A stretch of 64,000 nucleotides of DNA from Prochlorococcus sp. AG-363-P01 (GTDB lineage Bacteria; Cyanobacteriota; Cyanobacteriia; PCC-6307; Cyanobiaceae): the NCBI GenBank assembly GCA_003278225.1, contig QCGC01000001.1, positions 62,001-126,000 on the forward strand, given 5' to 3'. The translations under genes were made by a program, and so were the position numbers. The notes under the pieces are model-generated. The model saw only the letters and a program-made list of their open reading frames with translations, made no database searches and had not been told where the DNA came from. This document shows, piece by piece, positions 41,501 through 47,537 of the stretch (within the stretch, counting starts at the first letter, position 1; each line of letters begins with the position of its first letter).

Positions 41501-42224
41501 TAAGCAGGCATTGTTTGCAGGCCAATGGCAAATGAGAAGGTTAAAGAATCAAAGCAAGGAACAATATACACAATTCCTAGAAGAAAAGGCAGAACCAATT
41601 TTAGAATATTGGCTTAAACTTATACAAACTGATAATTTATTAGATCCAAAGGCAGTTTATGGTTATTTTCCTTGTGGTAGAGAAGGTAACAACATCTGTA
41701 TCTTTGACAAAGATGGAGCAACCTTATTAGGTAAATTTAATTTTCCAAGACAAAAGGGAGGTAATCGTTATTGCATAGCTGATTACTATAGAGATCTTGA
41801 AAATAATCAACCTAAAGATTTTATACCAATGCAGGCTGTCACTATGGGATCAAAAGCTAGTGACTATGCTCAACACCTTTTTCAATCAGATTCATATTCT
41901 GATTATTTATTTTTTCATGGCCTAGCAGTACAAATGGCTGAAGCATTGGCTGAGTATATTCATTCTATAATTAGAATAGAATCAGGTTTTAAAGAATTTG
42001 AACCGGCAGAAAATAGGCAAATATTAGCTCAAAAATATAGAGGATGTAGATTTTCATTTGGTTATCCTGCATGTCCCGATGTATCAAATTCAAGGAAACA
42101 ATTAGAGTGGTTAGAAGCTCATAAAGTTGGTTTAACCATTGATGATTCTGATCAGTTACATCCTGAACAAAGTACTACAGCACTAATAGCTCTACATTCA
42201 AAAGCGAGGTATTTTACTGCTTAA
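38586..42224 (+). CDS. metH: Cobalamin-dependent methionine synthase
   Basis: Transfers the methyl group of 5-methyl-THF to homocysteine through bound cobalamin; 1212 residues. Domains in order: homocysteine domain (about 25-340) with zinc cysteines in GLNCATGPE and [10 protein letters not shown]; pterin domain (about 355-620) with [12 protein letters not shown] and LDVNVDYVG; cobalamin domain (about 650-890) with DVHDIGKN near 762-769; and SAM-activation domain (about 950-1200) with [10 protein letters not shown] and [12 protein letters not shown] Ser/Thr/Asn-rich linker (about 905-945) precedes the last domain. It is 31 nt after ilvE. No cobalamin riboswitch fits in that space. Confidence 0.96.
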   Translation: MKISNSDNKQNLILDKIVYQSDFTDRLNDNTKPVLVFDGATGTSLQNLELTANQFGGYKYEGCNENLVLSCPEAVIEVHRQFLEVGSDVIETNTFGASSIVLAEYGLEEKAYIINRKAAEIASTIANEFSTKSKKRFVAGSIGPTTKLPTLGHITFDELVTSYEVQVAGLLDGGVDLLLVETCQDVLQIKTALSAIENIFSKKQKRVPIMVSVTMETTGSMLIGTDISAVLTILEPYGIEILGLNCATGPEQMKEHIKYLSLFSPFAISCIPNAGLPENIGGVAHYRLKPIELKINLMNFIKDLGVRVIGGCCGTTPEHIKELVRLAESINENNEVRPNRNNKQGYLPSASSLYTSTNYSQDNSFLIVGERLNASGSKKVRELLNKEEWDGLVSLAKGQVNENAHILDVNVDYVGRNGEEDMKELVSRLVTNVNLPLMLDSTEYTKMESGLKVAGGKCLLNSTNYEDGYERFKKVMDLAKKYGAGVVIGTIDEKGMARTSAHKLSIALRAFKDATNLGISPSEIFYDPLALPISTGIEEDRLNAFETIKAIKSISSQLKDVHIILGISNISFGLSQAARITLNSVFLNECCKVGLDAAIISPSKILPLSKIKKKELDICLDLIYDKRKYKDDVCIYDPLSELTKLFEGISTSQIRNSTKDLSKIPLEERLRLHIIDGERIGIEETLKLALKKYKPLDIINKHLLEGMKVVGDLFGSGQMQLPFVLQSAETMKSAVAYLEPFMDKEGESKQAKGIFLIATVKGDVHDIGKNLVDIILTNNGYEVINLGIKQEVSEIIKAQKRYNPDCIAMSGLLVKSTAFMKENLEEFNKNQITVPVILGGAALTPKFVNVDCNSTYNGLVIYGKDAFTDLRFMDCYMKARKHNKWDNLRGFLEINENNLPFNKKSIVNQNTQKSLSDTNSNFKDTTITTSSSSNTTRSNVVEEEIAISPNFLGNKVFSSSELDIDKIIFYLDKQALFAGQWQMRRLKNQSKEQYTQFLEEKAEPILEYWLKLIQTDNLLDPKAVYGYFPCGREGNNICIFDKDGATLLGKFNFPRQKGGNRYCIADYYRDLENNQPKDFIPMQAVTMGSKASDYAQHLFQSDSYSDYLFFHGLAVQMAEALAEYIHSIIRIESGFKEFEPAENRQILAQKYRGCRFSFGYPACPDVSNSRKQLEWLEAHKVGLTIDDSDQLHPEQSTTALIALHSKARYFTA

Positions 42225-42313
42225 ATTTCCTTATGGCTGTTGATATTTTTGAATAGCACTTATTTATTCGTTAACACGTATTTGATAAATACTATTCATC
42301 TACGGCGCTTAAT

Positions 42314-42544
42314 TTAATCCTTACATAAATTTTCCATCGTATCAATTACATTTTGCTGAAATTCGTCTAATATGTCTGAATCACTAAGGTCTATCCCTTC
42401 GCCGGCGGCATTTTGGGTGAGTTCTTGGAAATGAAAAGCACCCTCCCCATTCGCGAGAAACTCCATAGCAGAGGTTTCTCCACTTTCGCGAAAGGCATCG
42501 CAAAGAGCCATGAAGGCTGAATCTTCTGTGAACTCCCAGTCCAT
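42314..42544 (-). CDS. Small acidic hypothetical protein
   Basis: A 76-residue, strongly acidic soluble protein (MDWEFTEDSAFMALCDAF at the start, DIDTMENLCKD-like end reading VIDTMENLCKD). I do not recognise the family. Two cysteines are present, one near each end, and there is no signal peptide or membrane segment. Composition looks coding: the GC content is higher than in the flanking spacer and the reading frame is clean. It is a single gene converging with metH, with a 640-nt gene-poor stretch on its upstream side. Confidence 0.6.
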   Translation of the reverse strand: MDWEFTEDSAFMALCDAFRESGETSAMEFLANGEGAFHFQELTQNAAGEGIDLSDSDILDEFQQNVIDTMENLCKD

Positions 42545-43184
42545 TTAGGAAGTATTTCTCATTGCTGTTTAGCTCTTACCCCCCTGCATCCGTCAACCAT
42601 TTAGATGCAAAATGTGCCAGTAATTTGGATTGTACTTTGGCTCTTGTGCTTCATGGATCACTGAGAACGCTTTTATAGCAGTAGATCTCTTCATTAGTAG
42701 GTCATTTAGAAAGATTTGTAGAAATTGAATATTTTTTGGGTTCCATCACATTCAATCAAGAATCCTTAACCACAAAAAGAGATTTAGGGTAGAGGTTGTT
42801 CAAAAGACTCTTTCCCTCATCGAAGGATAAAAACATATCTTGTTTCATGGAAAGGCAGTGAAAGCCTATCCATTGACTTATGACTAGTACTCCTCTCAAG
42901 ATAGATTTACCTGCATAATTGCGAGATCCATTCTCAATGTGCCTCAGAAGCCCACAGGGCTGCGAGAATCAATTTTTTACATAAAGTTTGTCACAAGCCA
43001 AAAATGCAAAGCTGAAGGACTCAGAACAGCCTGTAAGGACCTAGTACTGATTAATTGGGTAGAGAAACCTAACTTAAAGACTTTCAAATTGTGGAGAATA
43101 TTTCCTAAACTTAGACTAATAAGACACAATCCTATTAGGTTAGTATGTAACTGGCTTATATGGCACAGATCATTATTCAACAAG
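42545..43184. other. Long intergenic stretch upstream of the Ap4A phosphorylase gene, with hairpins
   Basis: I see no convincing protein gene here. The last 246 nt are open in frame with the following gene (from a GTG at 42939), but that extension is basic, unlike the family and lacks an upstream ribosome site, so I do not annotate it. Two predicted stems are visible: GGG/AGAG with CTCT/CCC at 42787-42816, and GGATA (42825-42829) with TATCC (42867-42871) enclosing GGC/GCC around the loop AGTGAAA. The region may hold a small RNA or a long leader; promoters for the small acidic gene also lie here. Confidence 0.45.
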
Positions 43185-44054
43185 ATGCCAAATGAAGAAC
43201 ACACATTAGGACTAGAGAAATATTGGAATCAAGCATTAAAAATTAGTAAAACGGCAACAGAGTCAGGTTCTTTAGTACCTCTTGAAACTCAAATCATAAA
43301 AACCTATAATAATAATGAACAAACTTTTGAACTAAGAAAACTAATATCAAAAAAGCCACTTCATTTATTCAAACAATCTAAAAAAATTAACCCTTTTCTA
43401 CCATGGGATAAAAACTTGGAGATATCAAAAATAGAAGATCATCATATATTATTACTAAATAAATTTCCTGTAGAGATTGGACATATGTTATTAATTACAA
43501 ATTCATGGGCTCCTCAAAATGGCTGGCTGACGTTACAAGATTGGAAAGCTTTAGATTTAGTCAACAAGGATACCTCAGGTTTATGGTTTTTTAATAGCTC
43601 ATCAGAAGCTGGTGCAAGCCAACCTCATCGACATTTTCAACTATTAAGAAGATCAATACATGCTAAGTTCTGTCCAAGGGAAGTTTGGTTTCAGAGATTT
43701 TTAGATGGGCAATTGAGTAATGAATCTGATATAAATAAAAGTTCCTATATTACAGACATAGATCAATCTCGATTAGAAGAAAACTATTTGTACTGTAAAT
43801 ATCTAGAAGCTTGTGAAAATCTTAGAATTGGAAGCCCAAGATATAACCCAAATCCTTTAACACCATATAATCTAATACTCACTAACCAATGGTTATTTAT
43901 TACAAGGAGGTCTAGAGATAATCTCAATGGTTTCAGTATAAATGCATTAGGATTTGCTGGTTATCTTTTAGCTACAGAGTTCTCAAATTTAGATTGGCTA
44001 GAATCAAATGGCCCTGAACATTTACTTGAAAAGGTAGTTAACCCACTGATCTAA
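43185..44054 (+). CDS. ATP adenylyltransferase (Ap4A phosphorylase II-like)
   Basis: HIT-superfamily phosphorylase that splits diadenosine tetraphosphate to ATP and ADP; 289 residues from the ATG at 43185 (MPNEEHTLGLEKYW). Visible family features are KKINPFLPWDKNLEI, HHILLLNKFPVEIGHMLLIT, the histidine-triad-like ASQPHRHFQLL and LTPYNLILTNQWL. An in-frame upstream extension to 42939 would add 82 residues that look unlike the family and is rejected. No strong ribosome-binding site precedes the ATG, which is common in this lineage. Confidence 0.85.
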   Translation: MPNEEHTLGLEKYWNQALKISKTATESGSLVPLETQIIKTYNNNEQTFELRKLISKKPLHLFKQSKKINPFLPWDKNLEISKIEDHHILLLNKFPVEIGHMLLITNSWAPQNGWLTLQDWKALDLVNKDTSGLWFFNSSSEAGASQPHRHFQLLRRSIHAKFCPREVWFQRFLDGQLSNESDINKSSYITDIDQSRLEENYLYCKYLEACENLRIGSPRYNPNPLTPYNLILTNQWLFITRRSRDNLNGFSINALGFAGYLLATEFSNLDWLESNGPEHLLEKVVNPLI

Positions 44055-44241
44055 CGAGATCAACTGATATTTACAACTACATATTCAGGTAGATATATTA
44101 GATAAATCAAGTTAATAATTAATATTTACAATATGCTTATAATTTATAAACTGCAATATTAGTTTTTGGATGTTGATTTATAGCTTACAGATTGGCAATT
44201 TCCTGGAATTGATTTAGGCTTAAGTGAAATGAGGTAGATTT

Positions 44242-45270
44242 GTGAGTGAGCCAGAACCCGATGCCAAGTCAAGGCGGATATCACTTGAGCTGCCGAATGA
44301 ACATATAAATCATATAGACCAGCTCATGAGAGAATGGGGATTAAGAGCTAGGGGAGATGTACTTAAAAGACTTTTAGATGAGGTTTTGCCAGAAAGTGAT
44401 ATAGATCTTACAAATATAATAACTGATAAAGAAATCAATAAAAAAGATAGTTTTATAACCAAAAGTAGTAAGTATAATGAAAATAAGGCTCTCGTACTCA
44501 TTACGAAATCTGATACAAAAAGCTCGCAAAAAGATTCAGAATATCCATCTGAATCATCTAAAATACCAAAATTAAATTTAGCAAATAATTCTATAGACCT
44601 TCCAACATTTGTAAGTAAAAGGACTAAAGTATTAAAAACTAGCCTTAGAGATATTCAGAGGAATACACATCTAAATGACAACCTGCTAAATACTGTTTCA
44701 TCCTTGCATCTCCAACATGCATTAGAAGCATCTACTAAACATTGGCTTTCATTGTATGGGAATAAGCCTAAGGAGAATGTTGTTGAAGCAGGAATGATAT
44801 GGTTAGCTAGAGACATATGGCCTAATTTAGATAACACAGATGGGATTACATTTACATGGACAGCAGCAAATAGACTAGTAAAAGAGTATTGTAAAGATTG
44901 GAAAGAGGCAGAGCCTACTCTAGAAAGTATAATTGTTGTCTCTGGCTTACTAGAAGATCCATTCTCATCTAAACAGTTAAAGGATAGAGTCCCAACATTA
45001 ATCCGTAGATTTGTTAATAGGTTTAAGCGAAGTCATAATGTGACTTCATTTCAAACACTTGAATCAACAATGACTTTACATGGTGCACTTAAGTTGTTAG
45101 ATATATCAACTAGAGCGGGCACGCCACTTACATTAAACAATATAAGGGATTCTTACAAAACTAAAGCTATGAAGGTTCACCCTGATTCTGGTGGTTCTTC
45201 AGAATCTATGAGAAAGGTTAATGAAGCCTATCAATTACTCAAAGAACTTTACAGAGATTCAACCCAGTAA
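44242..45270 (+). CDS. J-domain protein with ribbon-helix-helix-like N-terminus
   Basis: A 342-residue protein with an unusual layout. Residues about 10-50 (SRRISLELPNEHINHIDQLM, then RARGDVLKRLLDEVLP) look like a ribbon-helix-helix DNA-binding or dimerisation segment. Residues 55-125 are polar and low in complexity. A central helical region follows (150-280), with WLSLYGNKPKENVVEAGM. The C-terminal 45 residues are a J-domain end with the HPD triad (MKVHPDSGGSSESMRKVNEAYQLLKELY). The start is GTG 44242, with GAGGT 5-9 nt upstream. An Hsp70 partner is implied by the HPD; which one is unknown. I do not know a named function. Confidence 0.7.
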   Translation: MSEPEPDAKSRRISLELPNEHINHIDQLMREWGLRARGDVLKRLLDEVLPESDIDLTNIITDKEINKKDSFITKSSKYNENKALVLITKSDTKSSQKDSEYPSESSKIPKLNLANNSIDLPTFVSKRTKVLKTSLRDIQRNTHLNDNLLNTVSSLHLQHALEASTKHWLSLYGNKPKENVVEAGMIWLARDIWPNLDNTDGITFTWTAANRLVKEYCKDWKEAEPTLESIIVVSGLLEDPFSSKQLKDRVPTLIRRFVNRFKRSHNVTSFQTLESTMTLHGALKLLDISTRAGTPLTLNNIRDSYKTKAMKVHPDSGGSSESMRKVNEAYQLLKELYRDSTQ

Positions 45271-45292
45271 TAACCAAATCAAACAAGACTAA

Positions 45293-45319
45293 GTCTAAGA
45301 CTAGATACGAGTCTTAGAC
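45293..45319. repeat. Perfect 10-bp inverted repeat after the J-domain gene
   Basis: GTCTAAGACT (45293-45302) and AGTCTTAGAC (45310-45319) are separated by AGATACG. It begins 23 nt after the stop codon of the upstream gene. The position suits transcript-end formation, but there is no T-run after it, so an intrinsic terminator is doubtful. Confidence 0.6.
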
Positions 45320-45472
45320 GAGACATATGAAACTCTTTTGATTGAAGTTATTTATAATTAATATCCACAATAATAACTTTGTCAGAAGTGAACCAATAGC
45401 CTTTTGGAACCGTGGCTGCAATTTCTTTTATTTAGAATAGCTGGTTAAAAAAATCTACTCTTCTCTTGTAAG

Positions 45473-45497
45473 ACTCGGAATAAGTCTCGGAATAAGT
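45473..45497 (+). repeat. 12-bp tandem duplication
   Basis: The unit CTCGGAATAAGT occurs twice in direct succession (ending in the first bases of the following repeat copy). It lies immediately upstream of, and partly merges into, the first of the three diverged direct-repeat copies. Confidence 0.6.
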
Positions 45498-45522
45498 CAA
45501 GAAGGAGACTAGTGCGAACGGG
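45491..45522 (+). repeat. Diverged direct repeat, copy A
   Basis: AATAAGTCAAGAAGGAGACT followed by AGTGCGAACG. The shared core with copies B and C is a GACTA-A/G-TG-CGA pattern after a purine-rich tract. It is the most diverged copy and is preceded by an AAAAATCTACT segment that also has a counterpart upstream of copy C. Confidence 0.45.
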
Positions 45523-45700
45523 TAATTGAACCTGCAAAAGTTTCGTTTTAATCTGATCGCTAACTATTATGAGAGGTTGCCTTCATTCTAAAATGCAATT
45601 AATGGGCATTTATCAATATGAGAATGGCAAATAGTGCACTTTCCTAGTGTCCCGTCTATGTCCAGAGTTTTTTATCTGATAATAAAACCTTTGGTAGTCT

Positions 45701-45755
45701 TACATTCTACTACTGCGTAACTGTCGCATAGACAGTTACGCAGTAGTAGAATGTA
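45701..45755. repeat. Perfect 25-bp inverted repeat (hairpin)
   Basis: The left arm 45701-45725 begins TACATTCTACTACTGCG and ends CTGTC; the right arm 45731-45755 is its exact reverse complement, separated by the loop GCATA. It is not followed by a T-run. A transcript through it in either direction would form one long uninterrupted helix. Confidence 0.9.
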
Positions 45756-45830
45756 TTTGTACAGGAATTAGCCAATAAATAACAGCAGCGCTGGTCGATA
45801 GAAGTAATCTAACTGATCTAAATTGAGTCT

Positions 45831-45870
45831 TGTAGTTGGACTTAATAATAGACTAAAATGCGACCTACGA
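45831..45870 (+). repeat. Diverged direct repeat, copy B
   Basis: Begins TGTAGTTGGACTTAATAATA and continues GACTAAAATGCGACCTACGA. It aligns without gaps to copy C at 46031-46070: TTGGACTTA, GACTA, AATG and GAC are shared at the same spacing. The identity is partial but over the full 40 nt. Confidence 0.55.
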
Positions 45871-46030
45871 TAAATAAATTTATTGAACGTACAAATAACA
45901 AATATCAGTTTTTATCCTTAAAAACAAGCTAAAGAGGATCTTTTAACTCATTTAAAAATTAAGAATTTTCATTGCTCCATATTTATCGCAGAAAAATCTA
46001 TTGCCAGTCTTACAAGTATTCACATGGTCT

Positions 46031-46070
46031 ATAAATTGGACTTAGAAAGGGACTAGAATGAGACAACTGG
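46031..46070 (+). repeat. Diverged direct repeat, copy C
   Basis: Begins ATAAATTGGACTTAGAAAGG and continues GACTAGAATGAGACAACTGG, matching copy B over its whole length. It ends 90 nt before the rlmD-like start codon, so it may lie in the leader of that gene. Confidence 0.55.
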
Positions 46071-46160
46071 TTATGTATAGATTCTCGCTAAATTGCTCTA
46101 TATATAGCAATATTTCTTCCCCTAATAGCCTATTTCCCGTAAGACAATTTCAATTCAACA

Positions 46161-47537
46161 ATGAAAAATGAAAATGGAGCTCATAAGCAGTTCCCCATAG
46201 GCGAGATAGTTCAGGTTACTTGTAAGGATATAGACAAAGCCGGCTATGGCATATCAACTTGGAATAAAAGAGTACTGGTTACTCCTGAACTTGTACCTGG
46301 GGATACTGCTTATCTGCAGATCAAATATAGGTCTGGTTCAAGATGGTTTACTAATATTGTAAATTTTAGTTCATTATCACTACACCGCAGAATTCCTCCT
46401 TGTGACAAATATCGTGATTGCGGGTGCTGTAGTATTCAGCATATTACTGATGAGCAACAATATCAGATTAAAATTAATCAACTAGAATATTTAATAGGAA
46501 CTACATTGAAGATAGATTGTAAGCTAACTAAACAAAAGCAGAATAATGGTAGAAATATCAATTATAGAAATAGAGCAATAATGCCATTTAGTTTTGATAA
46601 TAATCAAATACTAATGGGTTACTACAAAAGAAATACTCATACTATTATAGATATTAATTATTGCCTTGTACTTGATGAAAGAATCAATAGATCTCTAATA
46701 GTTCTAAGAAGTAAATTAGAGAGCCTACTAAAAAATGGCGAGTTAAATATTAATGCTATGAAACAAATCAGCCACATCTGTATACGAACAGGAGCAAATT
46801 CAGACCAATCCCTGCTCACTTTTGTAACAAGAAAATATTCTAGTCAATTCACTAATATAGCCCTAAAAATCTTCGATCAAAATATAGCCGGTATCACCCT
46901 TAATATTCAACCTGAAAGTAACAATGTCATTTTTGGTAAGAACACTAAAACACTAATAGGCAAACCCTATATTGAAGAAGTATTCTGCGGTCTAAAATTT
47001 AGAATAGCAAGTACAACATTTTTTCAGATTAATTCTCCTCAGGCTGAAACTGTAGTAAATTATATAATACTATTTCTTAAGAAATACGGCAATGTTAATA
47101 GCATAATAGATTCATACTGCGGAATTGGTACTATCTCATTACCATTAGCAAATTCAGGTTATTACGTAATAGGTATTGAAATTAATCAGGATTCAATAAA
47201 ACAAGCAAAAGATAATGCATACATAAATAATATTGATAATGTTCAATTCATTAATGGAGATGTGAGTAACATATTAGAGGAATATTTAACTGGAAGCGTA
47301 GGGCTAATACTTGATCCTCCTCGGAAAGGTTTAGATATTCATTTATTACAAGTAATAATAAAATATAAACCTAAGTTAATTGCATACCTTAGTTGTAATC
47401 CATCAACAATGATAAGAGACCTTAAATACTTGTTAGAACATGCTAATTATACTATCAACCAAATTTACCCAATAGATTTCTTTCCCCAAACAACACATAT
47501 GGAATGTTTGGCAATAATTAGTCTAGCTAACTCCTGA
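46161..47537 (+). CDS. rlmD: 23S rRNA (uracil-C5)-methyltransferase, RlmD/TrmA family
   Basis: SAM-dependent RNA m5U methyltransferase of 458 residues. An N-terminal TRAM-like RNA-binding domain (about 10-70) precedes the Fe-S cysteines in PPCDKYRDCGCCSIQHI (Cys 81, 87 and 89/90). The catalytic domain has FFQINSPQAE, DSYCGIGTISLP, LDPPRKGLD and the active cysteine in YLSCNPSTMIRDL. Whether it is RlmD- or RlmCD-type cannot be settled by reading. It follows the 890-nt gene-free region and overlaps the end of the convergent pheT gene by 11 nt. Confidence 0.87.
   Translation: MKNENGAHKQFPIGEIVQVTCKDIDKAGYGISTWNKRVLVTPELVPGDTAYLQIKYRSGSRWFTNIVNFSSLSLHRRIPPCDKYRDCGCCSIQHITDEQQYQIKINQLEYLIGTTLKIDCKLTKQKQNNGRNINYRNRAIMPFSFDNNQILMGYYKRNTHTIIDINYCLVLDERINRSLIVLRSKLESLLKNGELNINAMKQISHICIRTGANSDQSLLTFVTRKYSSQFTNIALKIFDQNIAGITLNIQPESNNVIFGKNTKTLIGKPYIEEVFCGLKFRIASTTFFQINSPQAETVVNYIILFLKKYGNVNSIIDSYCGIGTISLPLANSGYYVIGIEINQDSIKQAKDNAYINNIDNVQFINGDVSNILEEYLTGSVGLILDPPRKGLDIHLLQVIIKYKPKLIAYLSCNPSTMIRDLKYLLEHANYTINQIYPIDFFPQTTHMECLAIISLANS

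Larger units (their letters stand above)
45271..46160. other. 890-nt gene-free region with hairpins and diverged direct repeats
   Basis: No protein gene longer than about 40 codons is convincing on either strand, and I do not recognise tmRNA, RNase P RNA, SRP RNA, 6S RNA or a tRNA. The region holds a perfect 10-bp stem at 45293-45319, a 12-bp tandem repeat near 45473-45497, a perfect 25-bp hairpin at 45701-45755, an AT-only 7-bp stem at 45908-45925 and a 6-bp stem at 46092-46111. Three diverged copies of a unit of about 40 nt lie near 45491, 45831 and 46031. This is exceptional for such a compact genome. Confidence 0.6.

Noticed and set aside
42888-42897. TACTCCTCTC, similar to the conserved loop of the small RNA Yfr1
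   Set aside because: The Yfr1 motif continues ACACC and sits between two stems; neither is present, and the location does not fit.
42939-43184. In-frame N-terminal extension (82 codons, GTG start) of the Ap4A phosphorylase
   Set aside because: The extension is basic and hydrophobic, unlike the family, has no ribosome-binding site, and the normal family start (MPNEEHTLGLEKYW) is at the ATG at 43185.
45271-46160. tmRNA, RNase P RNA, SRP RNA or 6S RNA in the long gap
   Set aside because: None of the signature segments of these RNAs could be found on either strand by reading.
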